Source: Perca fluviatilis (taxonomy: Eukaryota > Chordata > Actinopteri > Perciformes > Percidae). Taken from it: 64,000 bases of DNA. Every line of letters begins with the position of its first letter. The first letter of the stretch is position 1. A program made the translations under genes and the position numbers. The stretch covers positions 8,853,265 to 8,917,264 of the forward strand of contig NC_053134.1 of NCBI RefSeq assembly GCF_010015445.1. Direction: 5' to 3'. Below, in pieces: positions 1-9,999 of the stretch. Below the pieces are notes generated by a model. The model worked only from the letters and a program-made list of their open reading frames with translations. It ran no database searches and was not told the DNA's origin.

Positions 1-120
1 GTTTTTTGAAAGAACCGTTTTCAGAGGCGAATTCTCCGTTTGCGTGTAAACGAAGGGCCCAAACGAAGGGAAATGTCTCTGTTTTTCAAAATAACCATGT
101 ACGTGTAAACGGGGTATGAG
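1..120. repeat. fragment of a GTGTAAACG-type dispersed element
   Basis: Contains CGTGTAAACG twice and resembles the ends of the element at 12745-13681 (CACGTAAACGGGTA). Only part of it is in the window. Confidence 0.4.
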
Positions 121-1124
121 AACTGCTTATTTCATGCTTATTTTTTCCCCCGATGAACCAGATGACGGCCACAAGCAGCATCGGTCTAGTAATTAAGTCC
201 TCGCTGGAGTTTAATCTCGTCAGAAAAAACACTTTTTTCCAACGTTTTTTACTCCTTTTTTTTCGTTTTTACTTTTTCCAATGCTTTAAATTGTAAATTT
301 ACAATTTTTCTTCTACACATTTTCAGTGCTTATTTCTACGTCCTATATTTTATGATATAAAAAAAATTGAAAACGGGTAAATTGACCCAAAGTCAACACA
401 AGGGTTAAAGCTTGCAAATGGTACAAATAGTTGTGGACTTTGTGGTTAAAATGTTTAGGAAGTGCCCCCTAAAGCACGTATAGAGTTGTAATAGTTTAGG
501 TTATCCTTCTATGTGAAAGCTGAGCAGTATTAAACCAAAGCCAGTGATAACATGAGTCATGGATGCCAAAGGACCTTTGAACAGAACCTTGAACTACAGC
601 TGTAAGGAGTGCCTGATGATTAGAAGGCTAAAGTGAAAGCCACACAACTGAGAACCACACTGTGCTTGCGTGTACGTAGACTTAATGTGTTTTTTTCGAT
701 TGTAATTGAAGCATGAGAAAAGAATGCTAAGAATGCAAAAAAAAAAAAAGAAAGAAAGTATTCCTTAATTAAACTGTTTGGTCGTTTTTTTCTAGTTGAA
801 CGATACTTTTCTCTGTAACCGCCTTAAAGACACGTTCACTTTGTTTGTTGGGCGAGTCGTGGGTGCAGCTTTATGAAGCATAAATGTACAGTTTGTATTA
901 CATCACAGTCTCCAAACAGACACCACGGAGAGCATTTTACACCATCAAATAGGGCCTTTTCTGCATTTTGCGCAGCTTTGAATGCAAATCTGGTCTATAT
1001 TTTCATCACTTTACACATGGTGATTGGTAGTCAACGACGTTATTTAGCAATATTAAATCTTTGGATAACACCCTTTACGAAAGAAGGAACCGTTAATACT
1101 ACCAGAAATGTGTCAAACACTGAC
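121..1124 (-). other. chpt1 intron 7, partial
   Basis: AT-rich, with a poly(A) run near 740. No exon-like reading on the minus strand was seen; in particular the expected C-terminal chpt1 exon is not recognisable here. Confidence 0.5.
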
Positions 1125-1250
1125 CATGGCGATCCAGAGGACTATGTGCTCATCGATGAAGCTGTTGAAGTACTGGTTGAGGAAGAGGAGGCCGGGGCCT
1201 ATGAAGGCCGTGTCTGGGAGGTGCAACTCACTCTTGGTCATGTGTGCGAC
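1125..1250 (-). CDS. chpt1: chpt1 exon 7
   Basis: Forty-two codons after a TTTCTCTGTAG acceptor: [41 protein letters not shown], ending in phase 0 at GTCAGT. This matches the human segment that precedes the last exon. Nothing in 1-1124 on the minus strand reads like the expected C-terminal exon, so it probably lies outside the window. Confidence 0.92.
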
Positions 1251-4200
1251 CTACAGAGAAACGGAGAAAAACGCTTATTTAAATACGTTCTGTACTAAAT
1301 GACAAACAAGAGGAAACATGAGAAACAACAAGCCTAAAAATGGGTTCACACAGATGCAACAATGGGAGCATCATTTAATGAACTTTGTTAGGACAATTCA
1401 TTTAAAAAAAAGGTGAATAGAGTTATAATTCTAAAGATTGCCATGAAATCAAACCCTGCTTCTGATACCATTTATGGTCAGAATGTATTTGTACGTGTGA
1501 TTAATGTATTGATCTGATATTGATATTCTGTAATTGCCTCTGTGGTTTCCATTGCTATGGACCTTCTTCTCAGCAGACATTTTTGACTTGTCATAGTAGG
1601 AAAAGCCCAGCTGAAATCGGTAACCTTAACAATGGCTCAATTCCATCAAGTGTCCCAGTAAGCTATTTCAGTGAGTCAGTGGTTATCAATTTCAGCTGTG
1701 CTTTTCCTACTATGACAAGTCCAAATGTCTGCCGTGAAATAAAGGTCTATTGGCGGAGTCCGCCATTCCTGCACTCGATTCAAATTGCCTTCACACGCAG
1801 GAGGGATTCACAGGAAATGGTGCAGCACGTACTCTAGCGTTGCGGTTTAAAAAAAAAAGTTATCTCAATGATATCAGACTCACTGTTGACTGTCCTACAA
1901 CTGTATCAGAGCTGAATTGAGATACTGCTGATGCAAAACAAACATTTCCACTGCTGCTTCAAATTAAAAGTGGTTTTTATTGTGAAGCAGTCACAGACTG
2001 ACGCAATGTAGTTATCACAGAGGTTAGTGCGTCCACAAAATAAAACATTTAAAAACAACTTGAGTTTGTTAAGGCTGTTTAATGCTTCTGCGTCAACTCC
2101 ATGCCGTAACTACGCCGTCGCTCCTACGCCGTCGTGACCCTTTCGGAGTTCTGCGTCGGGGTTGCTTTGCATCGTGGTGCATTTCACCGCCATGACGCTA
2201 GGGGGTGATAAGTCTGAGGTTATTTGCGAGGTGTCTGCCAGCCAGTTTATGTTATGTTAGCAAGCAAACTTTAGCACAACTGCCCACAAAGTACTGCTTG
2301 CTGGCGAAGTGCCAATTTCAAAACGTTACTGACATATAGACACTTTACAAACGGATAACCCTGTCATTGTAACCAAAATATGTCCGTGAACTAGCATGTT
2401 GCTACTCCCCACAGTAGGCTGCTTGAAACACCGACTATCAACACACAGGAGGAGTTGACCAATCACAGTCCTTGCCGGTCCGTCCGCCGACGCAAAGTTA
2501 CAAAATTTTTGGGAGGTGCACGTTGAGCTACAGCGCAGCAAGGCTGTTGCGGGCGACGCAGCGGGGTCTGCAGGGGTACGCCGTCGATTCGACGCAGAAG
2601 CATAAATCAGCCTTCAGGCTGCACTGTAAACAGATCCCCCCCAAAGTCGCTACTCGACAAGTGTTTTCTGTAGTGTTGATCCGCACCTGCGGTTACCAAT
2701 GTAGCCACGGATGTTGCTGTCTCACCCAGGAGTTAAATCGTAAGCATTACAACTTAAAAGGTCCCAAGACGGTGTTCTTTGGATGCTGTTATATAGACCG
2801 TAGTGGTCCCCTAATACTGTATCTGAAGTCTCTTTTATATAGACCTTAGTGGTCCCCTAATACTGTATCTGAAGTCTCTTTTATATAGACCTTAGTGGTC
2901 CCCTAATACTGTATCTGAAGTCTCTTTTATATAGACCTTAGTGGTCCCCTAATACTGTATCTGAAGTCTCTTTTATATAGGCCTTAGTGGTCCCCTAATA
3001 CTGTATCTGAAGTCTCTTTTTATATAGACCTTAGTGGTCCCCTAATACTGTATCTGAAGTCTCTTTTATATAGGCCTTAGTGGTCCCCTAATACTGTATC
3101 TGAAGTCTCTTTCCCGAAATTCAGCCTTGGTGCAGAATTACAGCCACTAGAGCCAGTCCCACAATGAGCTTTACTTAGTATGCGCCATTTCTGTGTCTGT
3201 AGCTATTGAGGAGGAGAGAGGGGGGGGCAAGGTGGAGGGTGGGGGTGTGGCCTTGACCAACTTCCACTTTGCTCGTTTGAAAGCCATGATGTCTCTCTTT
3301 CTAATGGGCAGGCCAAATTCTCTGGGCGGGCAAAGCAGAGAAAGGGGAGGTAACCTTTCCCCTTATAACCTCATAAGGAGAAGATTCCAGAACGGCCCAT
3401 CTGAGCTTTCATTTTCTCAAAGGCAGAGCAGGATACCCAGGGCTCGGTTTACACCTATCGCCATTTCTAGCCACTGGGGGACCATAGGCAGGCTGGGGGA
3501 ACGCATATCAATGTTAAAAAACCTCAAAGTGACATTTTCATGCCATGGGACCTTTAAAGACCAGATCAACGTACCACGAGCTTGTTGGAGATCTTGGCCA
3601 TGACCATGCCAAAGGTGAGCAGGTACAGACAGGGGTGGAGCTCAAACAGCTGGCTGGACGACTTCTTGAAAATGATGAAGGCCAAGGTGAGGATGAGGCC
3701 GACGTGCAAACCAGGACTCAGCACACTGGTGTCCTAAAGAGAGGGAATGTTATTAAGTATGCCTCACAACATAGCATCTGCTATATAAGTTATATCTTCC
3801 AGACTTGTTTGTTGACCTACAGCCACAGTTGAGCCGTTTTTGCCAACGCCTCCATTCAAAATGACATAGAAGTAGTTGTAGCAGGAGTAGAGGGCCCCGC
3901 CGATGATGCCAATGATAGGGAAGACGTACAGCTTCAGTCCAATGATGGGCAACTACAGAAACACAAGAAGATTAAAAAATTAATGCAAAGACACAAAGCA
4001 TTCCCCTATAGTAAGAAGAAATGTGCTTATATGAAAGCTGCAGGCATGCCGAGGCGTGATGGGAGGGCAAAGCAAATAAAAAAAAAAAACAAAAAAAAAA
4101 AGAAAAAAAAAGGCATCATCAGCTTTTTGAGCCAGATCATGTCCAATAGATGACCTGTTGCCATTGCATTAGCTACCCATATTTACCTTCTCACTTCTCT

Positions 4201-4370
4201 CATGTGATGTTAAGTCAAGCCTCCAAAGGCAGCACAGAGTAAAAGTAAAACACAAATTCTATTTAAGACTAGAATGACGACTAAAAACTAGGAACTGAGT
4301 AGATAATTAGTTTGGTGCAAAAACTAATGGAGAAGAAAACTTGTACTATACAAGGTGAAATGAAAATGTT

Positions 4371-4416
<46 letters not shown>

Positions 4417-6301
4417 TGTGTGTGTGTGTGTGTACAGCATGTGAGCATCTGTACATACGACTGTACCACATAGATCATTCTTAGTTACCGTGCTTTGCCA
4501 AAGGCTCACGCCTCCAAAAGCCGACATCACATACATGATCGTGATGGCGATCTGCACCTCTGTGACGTCAATCCTGTGAAGAAAGTAACAGGAAAGAGTG
4601 AGTTTTTTTTTTTTAATTTAAGGGACAATATAACAGTTTCATAGTTATATAGGAGCAGAACGGTACCCGTTTTATTACTGGACGCTACTGAACGTGTAAC
4701 TTACAAGCCAAAGCGGAGGGTCCCGGACACGTAGGTCTGCCAGTGGGCGCAGAAGAACATGAACATCCCGATAAAACCGCAGAAGAAAATCCAGTCGGGG
4801 AGTCTTCCTATTCCGCACGAAATGCATGTTCCCACAGCAACGAAGACTGAAGGAAGAAAGACAGAACAAATAATGAATATCTCGTTCTGATCGAATAATG
4901 CACTGCAGTGGATTCTTAATAGATTGCAAAAAACAAAACGAATAATAGCTTGGGTTCAGGTGTCCGGTGAGCAGCGCAGTACCTGTGGAGACAGCATCGC
5001 AGCCGTGGTCGAAGAGCTCCCCCAGAGCTGAGCTGGTGTTTGTCCTCCTGGCCTGCTTCCCGTCAATGGCGTCCAGAGACTGGTAGATGAACAGACCCAG
5101 AGCACTCATGATGAAGGCCCATGCTGGAGCCTGGAGGTGGGGAGGGGAGGGGGGAAGATTTGGTTTTTTAGGGATCCCTGCTCACAAGAAGGACCACAGC
5201 CTTGTCATTTGTTGAAGCAACACACATTTAGGAGAAGCAAGGTAGAGCTTAAAGCAATTGGTTGAATAATCAATTATTCAATGGAAAGAAAAATAATGGG
5301 ACTATTTTGATGATTGATTGATCGTTGAAGTCATTTTTTAAGTTAAAAAAAGTTTTTTTTTTTAAATCCCTAGTTCCAGCTTCTCAATTGTGAAGCGGTT
5401 GTTGCTTTTCTCCATGTTATGTCATTGTAAATTGAATATTTTTTGGGGGGTTTTGACCGTTGGTCGGACAACACAAGACATTTGAAGACGTCACCTTCGA
5501 ATCTGGGAAAGTGGGATGGACATATTTCACTATTTTCTCACATTTTATAGACCAAATGATTAATTGGGACGGTCACTGGCAGATTAGCCAATAACGAAAA
5601 TAATAGTTTTGTTGCAGCCATGAAGCAAAGGGCAGCTCAATATTTGGCACAGGAGTCAATATATTAGTCTGTTTCATCAGTATGATGATCAGTATCATAG
5701 CTCATGCAGATATTTCAGATGTGAATGAATTCAAATCTTATAACAAAAAGGAGTCTGATTTTACAAATAGTACATCACATGCAGTGTTTCATACTGGATG
5801 TAGACTAAAAAAATGAATACACTTTTATGAAATAAAAAAACAAAACATAAACCCTCAGGAGAAAAGAGCAGATGTGCTATTTTACACAGAGATGCAATAT
5901 AATAAAAGGTTAAATGAAATTAAATTGTGTGGTTAATTTTTAGGATGCAGAATTATTGTGAAGCAATGGTCAGGTCCTGTTTGATAAAACCACCGCAATG
6001 CATGCACATTATTATTTAACTACTACAATAGGTATTCCAGATTGTCTTGTTTCTGTACTGTGTGTTAGGAAAGTAGATTAGTTTCTGACTAGTACATATA
6101 AATTTGTGGGTGTTCTATAAGTATGGAGAATTAAGGATTTCAGCTGAATAGAGTAGCTCAGTTCCTCTCACTGGGGTGGAGGTTATAGACCATCTGGACA
6201 CTAGAGCCGGCCAACACTGTGTTTACCACTACAATGTGTGTACGTTTGCGAGTGTGAATATGTGTGAGTGTGTGTGTGTGTGTGTGTGAGTGTGAGTGTG
6301 A

Positions 6302-6355
<54 letters not shown>

Positions 6356-7879
6356 AAGATTGTCTGTGTTTTCAGAGAAATCAAGAATCTCATGCTGTCC
6401 TAAATATTCAGAGATCCTGCTGTTTTCTTCAAAGTCCATGTCCTAAATGCCTCATGGACTGGTGGGGACAGAGTCCGCTTGTTTTAGGGATATCACAGAG
6501 GTCACGATTTAGGGAGATATAAACTGTGTCTCTTGGGTCATATGAATTCCTCTAATATAATGTCTGTTTGCACAGGCATGGGACTTTCATACGTTTACAA
6601 GTCCATGCAGAAGAGTGGCCAGGTTTTCCTTATGCAATACTAAATAATGAATAGGGAATAATGCACATGTGGAATTTGACAGAAACAGCATGCTGCATGA
6701 TCTGTGGACTTAGTTTCAAGGTTCTTATAGGTTGGATTGGACAAAGGTGTAACACACACACCTATGGATTTCCTGCTTTAGTCATTGCTTCACAGTAAAC
6801 CTGCTGACACGTTAAATGGATCATAGGTCATAGGTGTGTTGCAAGGCCTATTAGTGTATTTGAAGTTTTAGTTTTAGGAAGCTGAGACTAGAGGTGGATC
6901 TGGAGCCATTTCAAGCAAGCACTAACGTTAGTGTTCCTAACCATATAGTTAGCCTCCTCTCTTACGGATAACTGAACAAGAACAGCCTAATTCCCTTCCT
7001 TCATATTTCTGTGATTTACCACCTACAAACACCGCATCCTGGGCAGACAGCAACACACAACAACGGCACGTAAAGAACGTGAAAGACCACATGACACACG
7101 TTTACACCCGATACAGTTTTTCTGTAGGGGAGCGATATCACACCTAATCAGATTTTTTAAATCAGACAATTTAAAGCGTCCTCCCTTGTATGTGTCAAGA
7201 CAAACGTGACACCTTGTAAATGAAGATCTTTCCAGAATAATTAGAAGACGGTCTCTAATTCGGCTTACACTGACATGCATAAAACGGGGCATATACTTCA
7301 ATAAAACATCAACTGTGCGAAAGGTTTTTTTTTATATTGCCCGAACCTCCTGCTAAAACACAGGGTGACCCCATAAATTAAGTAGACATCTTATTAAAAT
7401 GTGAGCAGCTGTGAACCTCAAATGTATGCCGAATTAACAAGTCCACTCCGCTGATTCGGTAAATGTCTTCAATTGCGGCTTTTCAGGCATGCGAAGTTGG
7501 CGCAAGTGGTCACGCACTTTAATTTACGCAATTCCTGAATGGAGGATTCGCGTTCCTTTTTATACCAGAGGAAGGAACGTAATTTGGGGCTATGTCTCTG
7601 TGTGGAAACTTTGGCCAAGGTCGCCGTTACAGTACTCACCTCCTCTGTTGCAGTGGGACAATAATACACAAGCACCACCGTGGTGAGGATATTGACCAGC
7701 AGTCCAACAATAGTCAGAGTGTTTGGTGCAATCCATATCGGAGTTTGCTGGACGAGCCAGTTCCAGTAGATTTGACACGGTGGCTCAAACAGGGATCGAC
7801 CGGAGGCGCTGTATTTGTGCTCCTCCAACCGCTTGAGTTGTGCAGGTGACAGCGGTTCTGGCCACAGGAAATGTGGCAT
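1125..7879 (-). CDS. chpt1: chpt1: cholinephosphotransferase 1, exons 1-7, 3' end outside the window
   Basis: The enzyme transfers phosphocholine from CDP-choline to diacylglycerol, the last step of the Kennedy route to phosphatidylcholine; it is a multi-pass Golgi/ER membrane protein. Coding exons, in order: 7640-7879, 4983-5130, 4705-4846, 4489-4573, 3821-3952, 3575-3733, 1125-1250. All are bounded by AG and GT and the phases chain without a break to 344 residues. The translation follows human CHPT1 almost throughout ([60 protein letters not shown]). The CDP-alcohol phosphotransferase signature is complete at residues 103-125. Human CHPT1 has about 50 more residues after the point where exon 7 ends, so one coding exon should lie left of base 1. 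CEPT1 is the close paralogue, but the sequence and the mybpc1 neighbour favour CHPT1. Confidence 0.95.
1571..1735. repeat. short inverted-repeat element (MITE-like)
   Basis: Two arms of about 47 bp (1571-1617 and 1689-1735) are near-perfect inverted copies sharing GACTTGTCATAGTAGGAAAA, separated by about 70 bp. It lies in a chpt1 intron. Confidence 0.75.
2071..2614. repeat. inverted-repeat element with GACGCAGAAGCAT ends
   Basis: The left end AAGGCTGTTTAATGCTTCTG and the right end CAGAAGCATAAATCAGCCTT are inverted copies, and GC-rich TACGCCGTCG motifs recur inside. Non-autonomous DNA transposon type; no transposase frame. Confidence 0.65.
2754..3559. mobile_element. MITE-like element with internal tandem array
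   Basis: The ends TTAAAAGGTCCCAAGAC and CATGGGACCTTTAAAG are inverted. I recognise the interior as a family common in fish genomes. It sits in chpt1 intron 6 with its right end about 15 bases from the exon 6 donor. It has no coding capacity. Confidence 0.7.
2790..3112. repeat. seven tandem copies of a 46-bp unit
   Basis: The unit runs from TATATAGACCTTAGTGGTCC to TATCTGAAGTCTCTTT. Copies differ by single bases (ACCG/ACCT/GCCT), and one has an extra T. The array lies inside the element 2754-3559. Confidence 0.93.
3575..3952 (-). CDS. chpt1: chpt1 exons 5 and 6
   Basis: Exon 5 (3821-3952, 44 codons) encodes [15 protein letters not shown] and [11 protein letters not shown]. Exon 6 (3575-3733, 53 codons) encodes [19 protein letters not shown], a [17 protein letters not shown] segment and ISNKLV. 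Both begin and end in phase 0, so either could be skipped without a frameshift. The exon 6 donor (GTACGT) is only about 15 bases from the end of an inverted-repeat element (2754-3559). Confidence 0.94.
4372..4433. repeat. (TG)n microsatellite
   Basis: About 30 TG units with one GCGC interruption, in chpt1 intron 4 near the exon 4 donor. Confidence 0.95.
4489..4846 (-). CDS. chpt1: chpt1 exons 3 and 4 (membrane core)
   Basis: Exon 3 is 4705-4846 and exon 4 is 4489-4573. Joined they read [45 protein letters not shown], then [21 protein letters not shown]. The exon 3 to 4 junction splits a TTG codon. The [10 protein letters not shown] block is strongly conserved in the family. A (TG)n microsatellite lies 55 bases past the exon 4 donor. 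Confidence 0.94.
4983..5130 (-). CDS. chpt1: chpt1 exon 2 (catalytic CDP-alcohol phosphotransferase motif)
   Basis: Begins after a CCTCCAG acceptor with APAWAFIM and ends in phase 1 at a GTACTG donor. It holds the whole metal- and substrate-binding signature D-G-x2-A-R-x8-G-x3-D-x3-D: D103, G104, A107, R108, G117, D121 and D125 are all present, so the enzyme looks catalytically intact. Confidence 0.95.
5131..7639 (-). other. chpt1 intron 1
   Basis: A 2.5-kb AT-rich intron with no exon-like reading. It includes a (TG)n(AG)n tract at 6261-6352. Confidence 0.6.
6261..6352. repeat. (TG)n(AG)n compound microsatellite
   Basis: A TG run, TGAG units and then about 23 AG units. Confidence 0.95.
7640..7879 (-). 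CDS. chpt1: chpt1 exon 1 (start codon and first membrane segment)
   Basis: Eighty codons, [15 protein letters not shown] to YYCPTATEE, ending in phase 0 at a GTGAGT donor. The ATG at 7879 is fixed by an in-frame TGA 18 bases upstream. Residues about 52-74 ([20 protein letters not shown] and on) form the first hydrophobic segment. The N-terminus is shorter than the human one, which has an Ala/Gly-rich extension. The acidic-amphipathic [16 protein letters not shown] stretch before the membrane is typical of the family. Confidence 0.93.
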
Positions 7880-8120
7880 TGTTTTTCTGCCTAGTCACTC
7901 CTCGAATTACCGTAACGAACTTCCCAATACTCCCGGGTAGTGGTTCAGACGGGGCTATCTTCTTTCGGCCGACTCCAAAAAACAGCAGCTCATTTGGCAT
8001 TTATAGGTGGGTGACTAGACGAGAGGCCATTTCCACAGCGGAACCCATGAGATGTCGATACTCACATTTCTGAACGAGTTGCGTCTCGGCAGGAAGCGAG
8101 GATCCGGAAGGGAATAATAT
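7880..8120 (-). promoter_or_regulatory. probable chpt1 promoter / 5' leader region
   Basis: This stretch just upstream of the chpt1 start is richer in CpG than its surroundings. No TATA box was seen. A good splice donor (GTGAGT on the minus strand at about 8073) and a possible AG acceptor close to the start codon suggest an untranslated first exon ending near 8074, but this rests on consensus only. Confidence 0.35.
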
Positions 8121-9581
8121 GGCTGCGCACCGGGAAGTTTAAATTAAAAATGTGTATATGTCAATGATGGCAACAGTCTATGGTATGGCAACTGCTGCTA
8201 TTACATCCATGGTTATAATACATCCGTCCATGCAACTGCGAGGTTAATTCAACCATATATGTTGCATTAAATGTCAAAATTAGTTAGGCCTACGTAAAAA
8301 AAAATAAAAAATAATACAAAAGTAAAACTACAAGTAACCAAACTCGGATGAGAATCCATCAATTACACAAATGACAGTAAGTACTTAACATTTTCACATA
8401 TCAATGTTTTAATGCCACTCATCCTGGTTTTTAGCTTTAGTGCTATTTAGGTTGAAGATGGAATATCTTTATGGTTTCACTCGCAAGATGTTACGTTAGT
8501 GATTTTGACAACGTTATTTAATTTTGTTTAGCTGAAATATTTTATGTGCATTTTTTTTTTTTTTTTAAATACATCCATGACATTAAATTCGAAATCCACA
8601 CTCCTTTCGGTGGATACGGATTCCTCAATTTCTTTCTTTATTGGCCTGAAATACGTAACATGTAAGTCTAAATATAGTCTACTAGAATCAGTGATTTCTG
8701 TTTATTTATTAAGGCTAAAATTATTAATAAAATATATTGATTTATGTAATATGTTTTTATGTGTCCCTGGATACATTTCAAGTTAAGACTTAACTTAAGT
8801 GGAATTTAATATGGTATAGCCATTGTCAAATTCAGTGTCCAATATGTCCTACTAAACTAGGCTACTAGCTTAGCCTATTTTATAAAGATGCATATTTGGG
8901 TACCAGTTTGACTAAAATTACATGCAAACAATTTTTCTGTGCATGAAAGTAACATTTACAAATTTAGGTTCTACTCTTAACAAAAGTCCATGTTTTGGTA
9001 CATCATGAAAAATGTCATGTCATTTTCCACAAGAATGAATCTCTCTTCAATTCTTCTTTTTTTAGACAGATAGTCATACTCTTATAATCCAAACAAAAAG
9101 AGTACTCAAAGCAAAAACACATTTTAAAATATTTTTTTTATTGTAATCCATGGGTCATAATTACAAAGGTTAAGGCATGCACACATGACTGAGCATCAAT
9201 CAAGCATCAAGTCCAATATGAATCCAAAAACATAATGTGACACGCAGAATATGGAGTGTAAACCTCTACATTTTCTCACTTATTAAACATAAATGACCTA
9301 CACAGAAAAAGTGAAATGAATAAATATTAATGTGAATCATAATTATAAATTAGGTCTGCACATTCATTTATCCAACCTTACTCTATTTTCATTTTTCTTG
9401 CCATATAGAAGTTCTGACACAATGTACTAACACCAAACCTTTCTTTATACATTCCATTTTCTTGTCTTTCAGACTCTGGAAATAAATTATCACCTTCAAC
9501 AGACACTCCCAACAAGAATCAACATGTGAATACTGTAAGTGTGCCACTGGGCTATATATGTGCTTTGTATATGATTTAATT
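8121..9581. other. spacer between chpt1 and the mybpc1 3' end
   Basis: AT-rich with several poly(T)/poly(A) runs. No coding signal on either strand. Confidence 0.5.
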
Positions 9582-9705
9582 TTTATTTTTTTTACACACT
9601 ACATGTACTTAACAAAGCTTGAACCAAAACACTGCTGGCATGCATCTGAGCTGAAACCGAGTCTTTTGAACACAAGAGGGTGACAAAGAAGTGAGCTGGT
9701 TTATT
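9582..9705 (-). terminator. candidate poly(A) signals for mybpc1
   Basis: AATAAA occurs on the minus strand at 9700-9705 and 9582-9587, about 200 and 315 nt past the stop codon, with another at 9137-9142. Which one is used cannot be told from sequence. Confidence 0.35.
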
Positions 9706-9901
9706 TTTATGGTAACTACCTCCAAATCTGCACACTGCATGCGACACCACAGACCAGTACACCCTCCCCCACACTCCTCCACCTGTCTCGCCATCCATCC
9801 AACCTTCAGGCCGCTAACCTCAGTAGGTGAGATGAGAGGATCACTGCACTGGCAGCAGATGTCTGCAAAGCTAAAAGTGTCTCATTGCACTCTGTCCGAT
9901 T

Positions 9902-9999
9902 TTACTTCTCCTGGTCGACAATCTTCGTCTCGTTCAAGTACTTGTCAATCAGGTGTAGTGGCACTCCTCGTTGCATGAGTTCACAGAAGGTGAAGCCTC
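9902..9999 (-). CDS. mybpc1: mybpc1 exon 31: separate C-terminal coding exon
   Basis: After a strong polypyrimidine acceptor at 10000-10020, phase 1 (matching exon 30) opens a 32-residue tail beginning [20 protein letters not shown] and ending KIVDQEK, then TAA at 9902-9904. It is 4.9 kb from exon 30. Matching phase, a good acceptor and a stop at a plausible place support it. I do not recognise the tail from the usual human end (EVKVIAQ). Slow MyBP-C in mammals is known to have alternative C-termini after C10, so this may be one of several ends. Confidence 0.6.

Noticed and set aside
2790..3112. Regularly spaced direct repeats that could suggest a CRISPR array
   Set aside because: The 46-bp units are head to tail without unique spacers and lie inside a transposon-like element in a vertebrate intron.
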